DNA of 51,710 nucleotides from an uncultured Eubacteriales bacterium (GTDB taxonomy: Bacteria > Bacillota > Clostridia > Christensenellales > Borkfalkiaceae): NCBI GenBank assembly GCA_900540805.1, contig UQHL01000020.1:1-51710 (forward strand). The letters run 5' to 3'. Positions 41,766 through 49,833 of the stretch are shown here, one piece after another. The position numbers were made by a program, and so were the translations under genes. Position 1 is the first letter of the stretch, and each line of letters starts with the position of its first letter. The notes beneath the pieces were generated by a model, which worked only from the letters and a program-made list of their open reading frames with translations, searched no databases and was not told where the DNA came from.

Positions 41766-42560
41766 GTGGACTATTACGAATTGCCCGCCGAGGGCAGAGG
41801 CTATTATATGTTTGATCACCGCCCGCTGATGAACGCGAAGGCACATTTTCACAGCGCGGTGGAGTTCATTTTTATGGAAAAGGGATATGCGGAAGTGAAC
41901 GTGGGCGGGGAGCGCCGCCTGCTCTCCGCGGGCGAGGCCTGCTTCGCGGACAGCTTTTGCGTACATTCCTACGTCGATAATCCCGACAATCTCGTCTATG
42001 TTTTTCTCGGTGACCGAAATTATTTCGACCCGTTTTTCCGCGAACGTTCGGGCCGCGTGTTTCCGAGATTTTTCCCCTTTTCCGATTTTGGGTTTTTGCA
42101 AACCTTATACGGCCTTTGCGGGCTTCCGCGCGGGGACGGGGCCGCCTCCCGCACGGTATTCGGCGGCGCGGCGCAGATTCTGCTCGCCTCGCTCGCCGAA
42201 AAAATTCCGCTCGTAAAAAGGGAAAACGACAAGCAGTCGGCTTTCGTCTGCGAGATACTCAAATACGCGCAGTCGCACGTCGAGGAAGAGTTGTCTCTGT
42301 CCGTGCTGAGCGATCGCTTCGGCTACTCGCGCGAGCATCTCTCCCGTATCCTGCACAAGTACCTCACCGAAACCTGGAACGCCTACGTCAACGGCTTGCG
42401 GGTGCAGAAGGCGGAAGCTCTCCTCAAAGCGGACGAAGAAAAAAACGTGCTGAAAATCGCTTACGAGTGCGGGTTCGACAGCCAAAACACCTTTTATCGG
42501 GCGTACAAAAAAGAATTCGGACACCTTCCCCGCCGCGCCGTCGGAACAAAAGAAGAATAA
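41766..42560 (+). CDS. AraC-family regulator
   Basis: 264 residues, GTG start with AAAGGAG seven bases upstream. Cupin N-terminus (HFHSAVEFIFMEKGYAEVNVGGE, CFADSFCVHSY), C-terminal HTH domain (LSVLSDRFGYSREHLSRILHKYLTETW and LKIAYECGFDSQNTFYRAYKKEFGHLP). It lies directly ahead of the triple promoter/inverted-repeat array and the dehydrogenase at 42942, on the same strand. It is a candidate ligand-responsive regulator of that array. No terminator is evident between its stop and the array. Confidence 0.92.
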   Translation: MDYYELPAEGRGYYMFDHRPLMNAKAHFHSAVEFIFMEKGYAEVNVGGERRLLSAGEACFADSFCVHSYVDNPDNLVYVFLGDRNYFDPFFRERSGRVFPRFFPFSDFGFLQTLYGLCGLPRGDGAASRTVFGGAAQILLASLAEKIPLVKRENDKQSAFVCEILKYAQSHVEEELSLSVLSDRFGYSREHLSRILHKYLTETWNAYVNGLRVQKAEALLKADEEKNVLKIAYECGFDSQNTFYRAYKKEFGHLPRRAVGTKEE

Positions 42561-42635
42561 ACCGCTGCAAGAAAACTCGTCAATTTTTGACACAAAGATA
42601 TTGTAAATCGGCTGGAAATCCGTCCTGCGGCCTGC

Positions 42636-42879
42636 TATAATAGAAGCGGAAATGCGGAAGCACGAAGTATTTATGGGCATTTCCGCGTCCTGTTCAAACA
42701 TTGCGTAAGCGATGTTATAATAGAAGCGGAAATGCGGAAGCGCGAAGCATTTATCGGCATTTCCGCGCCCTGTTCAAACGTGGACTGTCTATGTTGTAAT
42801 GGAAGCGAAAATACGGAAGATCCAAGCATGCAGCTGTATTTTCGCGTCCTGTTCAAACATGGCGTGTCTATGTTATAAT
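42636..42879 (+). promoter_or_regulatory. Triple tandem promoter/inverted-repeat cassette
   Basis: -10 elements at 42636 (TATAAT), 42716 (TATAAT), 42795 (TGTAAT) and 42874 (TATAAT) recur every 79-80 bases. Five or so bases after each of the first three comes a 10-bp inverted repeat with a 21-base centre: 42646-42655/42677-42686, 42726-42735/42757-42766 and 42805-42814/42836-42845. The first two are GCGGAAATGC/GCATTTCCGC and the third GCGAAAATAC/GTATTTTCGC, so both arms changed together. TTCAAA (42693, 42773, 42852) sits 16-17 bases before the next -10. It drives the dehydrogenase gene at 42942. This explains the 381-base gap after the AraC gene. Confidence 0.88.
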
Positions 42880-42941
42880 AGGGACATCGACAGGGGATAC
42901 GGCCGTTTTTCTATATTGCTCGGCGATCCCGGGAGGAAGGT

Positions 42942-44216
42942 ATGAATAAAATCTTTACGGTGGCCATTCTCGGCTGCGGCGGCCGCGGCGCCGAAAGCTA
43001 CGGCAGATTGTTTTTGGAGCAGAAGGACAAATACAGGATCGTTGCGCTTTGCGACCTGCTGCCCGAGAAGCTGGAAAAGTACGGGGAAATTTTCGACGTG
43101 GCAAACGAAAACCGTTTTTTGACGGACGAAGAATTTTTTGAGAAAAAGCGCGCCGACCTGCTGGTCGTTTCCACGCTGGACGCCGATCACGTCTGGCAAT
43201 GCAGGGAGGGGCTTCGCCTCGGATATGACGTCCTGCTCGAAAAGCCGGTTACGGATAAGGCGGAGGAATGTTATTCTCTCCTGGAAGCGCAGAAAAAATA
43301 CGGCGGAAAGGTACTCGTCTGCCATGTGCTGCGCTATGCGGGCGCGTTTCGCAAGGTGGGGGAGCTTCTCGACAACGGCGCGGTGGGGCGGCTGGTGGAG
43401 ATTCAGGCGCTGGAACAGGTCTCTTATTGGCATCAGGCGCACAGTTACGTGCGCGGCAACTGGCGGCGCAGCGAGGACACGACGCCGATGATTTTGGCAA
43501 AGTGCTGTCATGATCTCGATCTTTTGCAGTATTACGCAAAATCGACGTGTAAATCCGTTTCCTCCGTGGGGGATCTGACCTATTTTACCGCGAAAAACGC
43601 GCCCGACGGGGCGGCGAAACGGTGTTTGGACTGTAAATATCAGGACAGCTGTCCGTACAGCGCAAAGACGATTTACATAGAAAACTGGAAAAATCGCGGC
43701 TGTCCCGAAAACGATTGGCCGTATAATATTTTGACGCTGAAGCTGCCGCTGACGGAAAAAGCGCTGACGGAAGCGGTGAAAAACGGGCCGTACGGCAGGT
43801 GCGTGTTTGCCTGCGACAACGACGTGGTCGATCATCAGCAGGTTTCCATGACGTTTGAAAACGGCGTCAAGGCGACGCTGACCATGACGGCGTTTACGGC
43901 GGGCGGAGGCAGAATTATGAGATTTTTCGGCACGCTCGGCGAAGTGGTTCTGGACGAAGCCCGCGACGTCATCGAAGTAAAGCCCTTCGGAAAACCCGCG
44001 GAAGAAATTAAGATCGGAACCCTGACCGAAAGCGGTTACGGCCACGGCGGCGGCGACAGCGGCCTCGTAAGGGAGCTCTATGAGATCCTGTGCGGCAACG
44101 CCAGCCCCGCCACTGCTCTGGAGGCGTCCGTGGAAAGCCATCTCATGGGGATCTGCGCGGAAAAATCCCGCCTCGAAGGCGGAAGGCTTGTATCGGTGCA
44201 CGACGAAAAGGAATAA
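42942..44216 (+). CDS. Gfo/Idh/MocA-family dehydrogenase with cysteine cluster
   Basis: 424 residues. N-terminal TVAILGCGGRGAESYGRLF, EKP in LLEKPVTDKAEE, and catalytic-region block TTPMILAKCCHDLDLLQYY. An insertion at about 225-240 reads KRCLDCKYQDSCPYSA, a CxxC-x5-C pattern seen in a subset of the family and probably metal-binding. It is a single-gene unit after the operator array, with GGGAGGAAGG ahead and a perfect terminator behind. Substrate unknown; the shared cassette suggests co-regulation with the dehydrogenase genes at 38.7-40.9 kb. Confidence 0.88.
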   Translation: MNKIFTVAILGCGGRGAESYGRLFLEQKDKYRIVALCDLLPEKLEKYGEIFDVANENRFLTDEEFFEKKRADLLVVSTLDADHVWQCREGLRLGYDVLLEKPVTDKAEECYSLLEAQKKYGGKVLVCHVLRYAGAFRKVGELLDNGAVGRLVEIQALEQVSYWHQAHSYVRGNWRRSEDTTPMILAKCCHDLDLLQYYAKSTCKSVSSVGDLTYFTAKNAPDGAAKRCLDCKYQDSCPYSAKTIYIENWKNRGCPENDWPYNILTLKLPLTEKALTEAVKNGPYGRCVFACDNDVVDHQQVSMTFENGVKATLTMTAFTAGGGRIMRFFGTLGEVVLDEARDVIEVKPFGKPAEEIKIGTLTESGYGHGGGDSGLVRELYEILCGNASPATALEASVESHLMGICAEKSRLEGGRLVSVHDEKE

Positions 44217-44225
44217 AACGTAAAA

Positions 44226-44266
44226 GCCCTTCCGTTCGGATACCGAACGGAAGGGCAATATTTTTT
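44226..44266. terminator. Strong bidirectional terminator
   Basis: A perfect 14-bp stem, GCCCTTCCGTTCGG with CCGAACGGAAGGGC, loop ATA. TAAAA precedes and ATATTTTTT follows. It separates the dehydrogenase gene from the facing AraC gene. Confidence 0.93.
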
Positions 44267-44318
44267 AACAGACGTCCGAGGGCGCTGCGTTTTTACGGGG
44301 CAGACGCGGGCGAAGGAG

Positions 44319-45230
44319 TCAGCTTTTTACGGGCGAAGGAATTCGCCCCACGGCCGTCCTTTCGTTTCGGTAGGCGCCGGGCGTCATATTCATCCGCGAC
44401 TTGAACAGCTTGAAAAAAGCGTTGGGCGCCATGCCCACGCCCTCCGCCACCGCCTGTACCGACAGGGAGGTCTGCTTCAGGAGCTTGCATGCCTCGTTGA
44501 AACGCAGGTTGAGAAGGTATTCCCCCGGTGAGACGTTCATATACTTGCGAAAGAGTACGGAAAAATAGGTGCGGTTGAGAAAGAGCTTTGCGCATACGTC
44601 GGTGACGGTGATTCCGTCGGAAAATTCGTTGTTCATCACGTCTATGGCGCGGTTGATCAGCTCGTTGGCCGAATGGGGGCGGGCGGCGCTTTTATTTTCC
44701 AGCAGGACGGCGAAAATGTCGTAAAAGGAGGCCAGGATTTTGGGCTGAAGCGAACAATCCACGGCGCTTTCTTCCTGAGAGCGCCGCAGACAGTCGTAAA
44801 TGCGCTTAAACGAGCGTTTTATGACGGGATCGGGGACGTTTCGCACGGGCGAGGACGCGGACAGGCCGCTTTGGGATAAAAGAATGTCCGCATAAACGCC
44901 CGAAAAGGAAATCCAATAGTAGTGATAGGGGTTTTCCTTCGCCGCATAATATTTTACGTGCACGCCTTTCGGCAAAAGAAACAGGGTGTGTTTGGACAGG
45001 TGATAGGCTCTGCCGTTGCACTCCAGCGTCCCTTCTCCGTCGGTGACGTATTGCAGGATATCCCGTCGGTCGGTATATTCCCACGAATGGCGGGTTTTGG
45101 CCTGAATACCCGCGTTGTAAATCCACACGTCAACCGTTTCGAAAAAACGGTTATAGACGGTGATGCTGTTGAAACGGCCGCCCTTTCGGGGGGCGGCCGC
45201 GGCTTTTTTTTCGTCTTTCGGCTCTTTCAT
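44319..45230 (-). CDS. AraC-family regulator downstream of the alpha-galactosidase gene
   Basis: 303 residues, started at 45230 (MKEPKDEKKAAAAPRKGG) behind AAAGGAATGAGG; the longer frame would include the promoter. N-terminal cupin with YTDRRDILQYVTDGEGTLECNGRAYHL; C-terminal HTH domain (VTDVCAKLFLNRTYFSVLFRKYMNVSP and VQAVAEGVGMAPNAFFKLFKSRMNMTP). It has its own promoter though it follows the alpha-galactosidase unit on the same strand, so it may control those genes or act elsewhere. Confidence 0.92.
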   Translation of the reverse strand: MKEPKDEKKAAAAPRKGGRFNSITVYNRFFETVDVWIYNAGIQAKTRHSWEYTDRRDILQYVTDGEGTLECNGRAYHLSKHTLFLLPKGVHVKYYAAKENPYHYYWISFSGVYADILLSQSGLSASSPVRNVPDPVIKRSFKRIYDCLRRSQEESAVDCSLQPKILASFYDIFAVLLENKSAARPHSANELINRAIDVMNNEFSDGITVTDVCAKLFLNRTYFSVLFRKYMNVSPGEYLLNLRFNEACKLLKQTSLSVQAVAEGVGMAPNAFFKLFKSRMNMTPGAYRNERTAVGRIPSPVKS

Positions 45231-45251
45231 AACCTCATTCCTTTCGGAAAC

Positions 45252-45280
45252 AGCATAGCACAAAACGGGGCGTTTGTCAA
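45252..45280 (-). promoter_or_regulatory. Promoter of the AraC gene at 44319-45230
   Basis: On the minus strand TTGACA (45275-45280) and TATGCT (45252-45257) are 17 bases apart. The -35 overlaps the end of the small protein gene. Confidence 0.78.
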
Positions 45281-45474
45281 GGGACTTTGGCAAACAGCAG
45301 GCATCCCGAGCTTCGGTATTCCCCGATTTTTTCCTCCAGACGGGCGGCGGGGACGTCCAGCTTTTCCGCAAGGCACCTCAAACAGAGAAATTCCGCGGCG
45401 TCCCGCCTGAGCAGTTTTTTGTTCAGGCCGATCTCGTCGTAGGAGACGGATTTTCCGCAGAGCGGGCAGTTCAT
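45277..45474 (-). CDS. Small zinc-ribbon-like protein of unknown function
   Basis: 65 residues. CPLCG near the N-terminus and CLRCL at about 31-35 form two Cys pairs that could bind zinc; one further Cys is near the end. It starts 2 bases after the alpha-galactosidase stop and has the same strand, so they are probably co-transcribed. Similar small CxxC proteins are common in Clostridia, but I cannot assign a function. It might be a chaperone-like or regulatory partner. Confidence 0.65.
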   Translation of the reverse strand: MNCPLCGKSVSYDEIGLNKKLLRRDAAEFLCLRCLAEKLDVPAARLEEKIGEYRSSGCLLFAKVP

Positions 45475-45476
45475 CT

Positions 45477-46604
45477 TCAGACGGCCTTTACCTTCAGGCG
45501 ATAGACGGCGCAGGTATGGGCTTCCAGCGTTTGGGAAAGGGTGGCGTTGACGGTGCGTATCGCCTTGCCCGTATAGACCTCTTTTCCCTCAAGCTTTCTG
45601 TTTTGGGAAAACGGAACGCCGAGATCGTCGAGCGGCACCCAAAGGTTGGCCGCGGAATCGGAAAGATTGAAAAATCCGACGGCGAGATCTCCGTTTGCAA
45701 GGGCGCGCACGATGATGGGAAAGTCTGCACAGTTTCCGAATTTAATGATATAAGGGCGGTTGCACCTCGGGTCCTGCTGAATGGCGATCAGCTCTTTGTT
45801 GGTCAAAATCGCCTTCGCGCCCTCGCTCATTTCGCGGATATCGCACCCGATCATCAGCGGGGATTCCAGGAGGCACCAGGCGGCAAAATGCAGCTTGTAT
45901 TCCTCCTCCGTACAGCCTTTCAGCCCCACGTGACCGCGGCCGTTCATCCCCACGATCAGCATATCCATGTCGTTGAAGCAGCCCTGTCCGCCGAAGGGCA
46001 GAATGTCGTACCGCGCGAGGATCAGGCTCTTGAGCGATTCCCATGTGTCGAAAATATCGCCCGTGGAGCGCCACATATTCGCGCCCGTGGTGCCGATCCA
46101 TTCGTGGGTGTTGTCCGCGCCCCAGCTGCAGCCGCTGAAGAGGATATCCCTGCCGCAGTTTGCCAGAGCGAGGCCCATGCGGCGGTAGAGAAGCTTCCCT
46201 TCCGTCGCCGAGGGGCGGAAACAGTAATCGTATTTGAGAAAATCTACCCCCCATTCCGCAAACGTCGCCGCGTCGATAAATTCGTGGTCGTAGCTGGCGG
46301 GATAGCCCGCGCACGTCATCGTGCCGCAGCAGGAATACATGCCGAATTTAAGGCCTTTTTTATGTATGTAATCCGCGACGTATTTCATGCCGTGGGGGAA
46401 TTTTTCGGGATCGGGGACGAGTTTTCCGTTTTTGTCCCGTTCCCGCAAGGCCCAGCAGTCGTCGATGATGACGTATTCGTAGCCAGCGTCTTTGAGACCC
46501 GTTTCTACTAGCTTGTCGGCGGAGGCGAGAATAAGCTCCTCGTTGATCTTCTCGGCAAAAGTGTTCCAGGTGTTCCACCCCATGGGCGGTAAGGTTTTGA
46601 TCAT
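45477..46604 (-). CDS. Alpha-galactosidase (GH27)
   Basis: 375 residues. The GH27 N-terminus is PPMGWNTWNTF, then VIIDDCWA. The nucleophile is Asp126 in FLKYDYC and the acid/base Asp183 in WRSTGDIFDTW. QGCFNDMDMLIVG is another family block, and a C-terminal beta domain follows from about 290. It releases alpha-linked galactose from oligosaccharides such as raffinose-type sugars or galactomannan pieces. No signal peptide, so it acts inside the cell. AGAGGAAAACAC precedes the start. Confidence 0.94.
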   Translation of the reverse strand: MIKTLPPMGWNTWNTFAEKINEELILASADKLVETGLKDAGYEYVIIDDCWALRERDKNGKLVPDPEKFPHGMKYVADYIHKKGLKFGMYSCCGTMTCAGYPASYDHEFIDAATFAEWGVDFLKYDYCFRPSATEGKLLYRRMGLALANCGRDILFSGCSWGADNTHEWIGTTGANMWRSTGDIFDTWESLKSLILARYDILPFGGQGCFNDMDMLIVGMNGRGHVGLKGCTEEEYKLHFAAWCLLESPLMIGCDIREMSEGAKAILTNKELIAIQQDPRCNRPYIIKFGNCADFPIIVRALANGDLAVGFFNLSDSAANLWVPLDDLGVPFSQNRKLEGKEVYTGKAIRTVNATLSQTLEAHTCAVYRLKVKAV

Positions 46605-46641
46605 TGTGTTTTCCTCTTTCAGACGAAAATTTTATGCTTGC

Positions 46642-46670
46642 AGTATAGCATAGCCGAAAAGAAAATACAA
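46642..46670 (-). promoter_or_regulatory. Promoter of the alpha-galactosidase unit
   Basis: On the minus strand TTGTAT (46665-46670) and TATACT (46642-46647) with a 17-base spacer, and a leader of about 30 bases. Confidence 0.65.
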
Positions 46671-46745
46671 TATTTTTTTGTCGCAAAAAACTGTAAAAAT
46701 GTTCTGTTTCGCAAAGACCTCCGCAAAAATATTTTTCTTCGGGCG

Positions 46746-46774
46746 TTGACAAACGCCGCCGACTGTGTTATACT
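46746..46774 (+). promoter_or_regulatory. Promoter of the ribokinase-LacI operon
   Basis: TTGACA (46746-46751), 17-base spacer, TATACT (46769-46774). Confidence 0.9.
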
Positions 46775-46791
46775 AATCGAAAATACTTTAC

Positions 46792-46803
46792 TAAAACGTT
46801 TTA
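46792..46803 (+). promoter_or_regulatory. LacI-type operator
   Basis: TAAAACGTTTTA is a perfect 12-base palindrome with the central CG typical of LacI/RbsR sites. It lies about 11-22 bases past the expected +1, where a bound repressor would block transcription. The repressor is most likely the LacI protein encoded in the same operon. Confidence 0.82.
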
Positions 46804-46816
46804 ACAGAGGTAAAAG

Positions 46817-47713
46817 ATGAAAATTTTTGTTGTGGGAAGCTTGAATATGGATTTGGTAATCAAAGCGCCGTTTATGCCCGAAAACGGTATGACCATCGGG
46901 GGAGAGGGCTTTATGACCAATCCCGGCGGGAAGGGCGCGAACCAGGCGGCGGCGATCGGGAAACTTGGCGGCAACGTGCGCATGGTGGGATGCGTGGGCG
47001 AGGCGTTCGGGGACGAATTGAAAAGCGTGCTCGAGGGGTACGGCGTCGATACGCGCTGCGTAAAGAAGCTTGGCGGCGTTTCCAGCGGCATTGCGGTAAT
47101 CGTCGTCGTAGATGGGGACAATCGGATCATTCTCGACGCGGGCGCGAACGCGAGGGTGAGCGAAGCTTTGGTGGACGAAGCTCTTGCGGAAGCGGAGGCG
47201 GGGGATTATCTCGTCGCGCAATTGGAGATCGGGCTTCCCGTCGTGGAATATGCCCTGGAAAAGGCGAAAGAAAAGGGAATGGTGACGATGCTCAATCCCG
47301 CGCCCGCGGCGGAATTGTCCGAAAAGACGCTCTCCTTCTGCGATTATTTTATCCCCAACCAATCGGAAGCGGAGTTTTACACGGGCATCCGTCCCGCAGA
47401 CGAAGTTTCCGCTAAAAAATGCGCCGAGGCGCTGGCGGCAAAGGGGGTTAAAAACGTCGTCGTCACGATGGGGGCGGAGGGATCGGCCTATATCGGCGGC
47501 GACCGCTACGTAAAGGTAAACGCCTTCAGGGCGGAGGCGGTGGACACGACGGCCGCGGGGGATACCTACGTCGGCGCTCTGGCCGTAAGGCTTTCGGAGG
47601 GCGCGGACGTCGAGGAAGCAATGATTTTTGCGAGCAAGGCCTCCTCCGTCACCGTCACCCGCCGCGGCGCACAGCAGTCCATTCCTTTCCGCCGCGAAGT
47701 GGAGGCGCTGTGA
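46817..47713 (+). CDS. rbsK: Ribokinase (PfkB family)
   Basis: 298 residues. Ribokinase signatures: VVGSLNMDLVIK, NPGGKGANQAAAIGKLGG, LNPAPAAEL, IPNQSEAEFYTG, VVTMGAEGSAY and VDTTAAGDTYVGALAV with the catalytic Asp. It phosphorylates D-ribose to ribose-5-phosphate. GAGGTAAAAG precedes the start. The stop overlaps the GTG start of the LacI gene. No ribose transporter or RbsD is adjacent; ribose may come from intracellular nucleosides. Confidence 0.93.
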   Translation: MKIFVVGSLNMDLVIKAPFMPENGMTIGGEGFMTNPGGKGANQAAAIGKLGGNVRMVGCVGEAFGDELKSVLEGYGVDTRCVKKLGGVSSGIAVIVVVDGDNRIILDAGANARVSEALVDEALAEAEAGDYLVAQLEIGLPVVEYALEKAKEKGMVTMLNPAPAAELSEKTLSFCDYFIPNQSEAEFYTGIRPADEVSAKKCAEALAAKGVKNVVVTMGAEGSAYIGGDRYVKVNAFRAEAVDTTAAGDTYVGALAVRLSEGADVEEAMIFASKASSVTVTRRGAQQSIPFRREVEAL

Positions 47714-48738
47714 AAAGCCTGCCGAAGCGGCCGACGATCCGGGAGGTTGCGGCGCATGCGGGCGTTTCTCCCGCTACGGTTTCCCTCGTGCTCAACGGCA
47801 AAAAGGCGGGACTGCCCGAGGAAACCTGCGGCCGTGTGAGGGCCGCGGCGAGGGCGCTGGGATATTCCCCTGATTTTTCCGCCCGCGCCATGGTGACGGG
47901 CAAAACGCAAGTCGTGGGCGTAATCCTTCCCGATATCTCCAACGCCTTTTTCGCGGAGGCTGTGCGGCATATACAGACGGAGCTTTCGGCTTACGGCTAC
48001 GGCGTCATGCTGTGCAACGGCGGGGAACGCGCGGAAAACGACCTCGCCTGTCTCCGACTGCTGGCGGGGCGGAAGGTCGATTGCCTGATTTTTACCCCGA
48101 GTGCGGAAGCTCTTTCGGGCGATAACGCGGAAAAACTGCGCGAAGCGCTTTCCCGCGCGGGCGTGCCGTGCGTGTTTTTCGACAGATATTATGAGGGCGC
48201 GGCACCGAAGGCGGCTGCGGACAACGTCGAAAGCGGACGGCGCATGGCGGAATATCTCCTCGGCTGCGGACACAGGAAAATAGGGATATTGACGGGGCCA
48301 CTTTCCCTAAACAGCAGCCGCGGCCGACTGGAGGGAGTAAAAAAAGCGTTTGAAGCGCACGGCCTCGGGCTTTCCGAAAAATACGTCGCAGAGGGCCGAT
48401 ACGACATCGAAGCGGGGGCGGAGGGCGCAAAGCGGCTGTTTGAAACGGACGCGACGGCGATTTTTGCGTTCAGCGATATGCAGGCTTACGGGGTATATCG
48501 CGCGGCCCGGGAAGCGGGGCTTTCCATTCCGCGCGATATCTCCGTGGCGGGCTTCGACGACGCAGTGTATTCCGCGTTGCTCGAAACGCCCCTCACCACC
48601 ATGCGCCAGCCCGTCGGCGAGCTTGCCTCCGCCGCCTGCCGCGCCGCGCTGGGGCTGATCCGCGGGGAAAGCGTACCCGCCTCATTCAGCCTCCCCGCGG
48701 AGCTGATTGTGCGCGGCAGCGTCGGAAGGATAAATTGA
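47710..48738 (+). CDS. LacI-family transcriptional repressor
   Basis: 342 residues, GTG start overlapping the ribokinase stop (GTGA). N-terminal HTH and hinge: TIREVAAHAGVSPATVSLVLNGK. The ligand domain is of the ribose-binding type (VVGVILPDISNAFFAEAVRHIQTEL, ISVAGFDDAVYSALLETPLTTMRQP). It very likely represses its own operon through TAAAACGTTTTA at 46792 and releases it with ribose or a related sugar. Confidence 0.92.
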   Translation: MKSLPKRPTIREVAAHAGVSPATVSLVLNGKKAGLPEETCGRVRAAARALGYSPDFSARAMVTGKTQVVGVILPDISNAFFAEAVRHIQTELSAYGYGVMLCNGGERAENDLACLRLLAGRKVDCLIFTPSAEALSGDNAEKLREALSRAGVPCVFFDRYYEGAAPKAAADNVESGRRMAEYLLGCGHRKIGILTGPLSLNSSRGRLEGVKKAFEAHGLGLSEKYVAEGRYDIEAGAEGAKRLFETDATAIFAFSDMQAYGVYRAAREAGLSIPRDISVAGFDDAVYSALLETPLTTMRQPVGELASAACRAALGLIRGESVPASFSLPAELIVRGSVGRIN

Positions 48739-48744
48739 TTTCAA

Positions 48745-48945
48745 AAAGGGAGAAAGTCGAAAAAGAACGGGAAAAGGGTACGATAGGGAAAAGGTACGGG
48801 ACGGGGACGGAAGAATTGGGCGACGAGGCGCAACGAGGAGGAGAAGAATGCGGAAAAATGGGAAAGAAGGAACGGGGAAAAAGGTGCGGAAAAATAGGGG
48901 GGACGGAACGGGCGCGAGGCGCAAAAAGTACGGCGCGCAAAAACA
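48745..48945 (+). repeat. Purine-rich degenerate repeat spacer
   Basis: Between the LacI stop and the next promoter the plus strand is almost all G and A, with recurrent GGGAAAAGGTACGG, GGGGAAAAAGGTGCGG and ACGGGACGGGGACGG blocks. No coding sequence or hairpin stands out. It resembles the spacer at 12640-12850. Confidence 0.5.
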
Positions 48946-48950
48946 GCCGT

Positions 48951-48980
48951 TTGACAGCGCCTTGAAAAATATGCTATAAT
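48951..48980 (+). promoter_or_regulatory. Promoter of the SIMPL-domain gene
   Basis: TTGACA (48951-48956), 18-base spacer, TATAAT (48975-48980). Confidence 0.88.
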
Positions 48981-49017
48981 AATACGGTTTCAAAAAACAA
49001 AAAAGGAGCGGAAAAAA

Positions 49018-49677
49018 ATGGATAAAATTTTGAAAGTGACGGGCAAAGGAACAATTCGTCTGCGTCCCGATACGACCTGTGCGGAAATCACCCTTCAGGG
49101 GACGGAAAAGGAATATGCGGCCGCGCTGGCGAAGGCGCAGAAAGAGCTGGAGGAGGTAAAGGGCGCACTCGCGGGGGCGGGATTTCCCGAGGAAGAAATA
49201 AAGACGTCCGATTTCAGAACGGAAACAAAATACGAGGGGTACCGCGACGGGAAAGGGGACTGGAAGCAAAAATTTATCGGGTATCAATATACGCATGCGC
49301 TGAAAATTCGCTTCGCGGCGGACAATGCCCTGCTGGGCGCGTTTATTTCCGCGCTGGCGGGGTGCGGGGCCGCGCCCGTGTTCTCCTTCGCCTACACCGT
49401 AAAAAACGTCTCACAGGCAAAGGAATGGCTTTTAAGCGAGGCCGTGAAGGACTGCGAAAGAAAAGCCGCGGTTTTGGCGCGGGCGGCGGGCGTAGAGCTT
49501 AAGGCGATCGGCAGCATCGAATATTCCGCGGGCGAAAAGAATTTTGCCGTACGGCCCGTACAGCCTATGCGTCTGATGGCGGCGGAGGCTTCGGCGCGGA
49601 CAAACGTAGAGATTGAAGTGACGCCCGACGATATCGAGGTATCCGATACGGTAAACGTCGTTTGGGTGATCGAGTAG
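49018..49677 (+). CDS. SIMPL-domain (DUF541) protein
   Basis: 219 residues. N-terminal DKILKVTGKGTIRLRPDTTCAEITLQG, YQYTHALKIRF in the middle, and a C-terminal VEIEVTPDDIEVSDTVNVVWVIE are typical of SIMPL/YlaN-like oligomeric proteins. This copy has no signal peptide, while many relatives are exported. Function unknown; relatives are linked to stress and signalling. Preceded by AAAGGAGCGG. Confidence 0.85.
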   Translation: MDKILKVTGKGTIRLRPDTTCAEITLQGTEKEYAAALAKAQKELEEVKGALAGAGFPEEEIKTSDFRTETKYEGYRDGKGDWKQKFIGYQYTHALKIRFAADNALLGAFISALAGCGAAPVFSFAYTVKNVSQAKEWLLSEAVKDCERKAAVLARAAGVELKAIGSIEYSAGEKNFAVRPVQPMRLMAAEASARTNVEIEVTPDDIEVSDTVNVVWVIE

Positions 49678-49693
49678 AGAGCGATGAAGGCGG

Positions 49694-49733
49694 GAGCGGT
49701 TTCCGACGGACGTGCGGAGACCGCTCTTTTTTT
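49694..49733 (+). terminator. Terminator after the SIMPL gene
   Basis: GAGCGGTTTCCG pairs with CGGAGACCGCTC (one T-G pair), followed by seven T. Confidence 0.85.
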
Positions 49734-49780
49734 ATTCTGCGCCGCATAAAGGGCGGATTCGGCCGAATAGAAAAAAAGCA

Positions 49781-49809
49781 TTGTGTTTTTGCGGGCGCGC
49801 GGTTATAAT
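49781..49809 (+). promoter_or_regulatory. Promoter of the LytTR-DUF3021 pair
   Basis: TTGTGT (49781-49786), 17-base spacer, TATAAT (49804-49809), 24 bases ahead of the start. Confidence 0.75.
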
Positions 49810-49833
49810 AGAAGTGCAAAAGGAGGTCGGCAA

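Noticed and set aside
42636..42879. CRISPR array
   Set aside because: Only three units, the whole 80-base unit is conserved with no variable spacers, each unit contains a promoter, and no cas genes are near.
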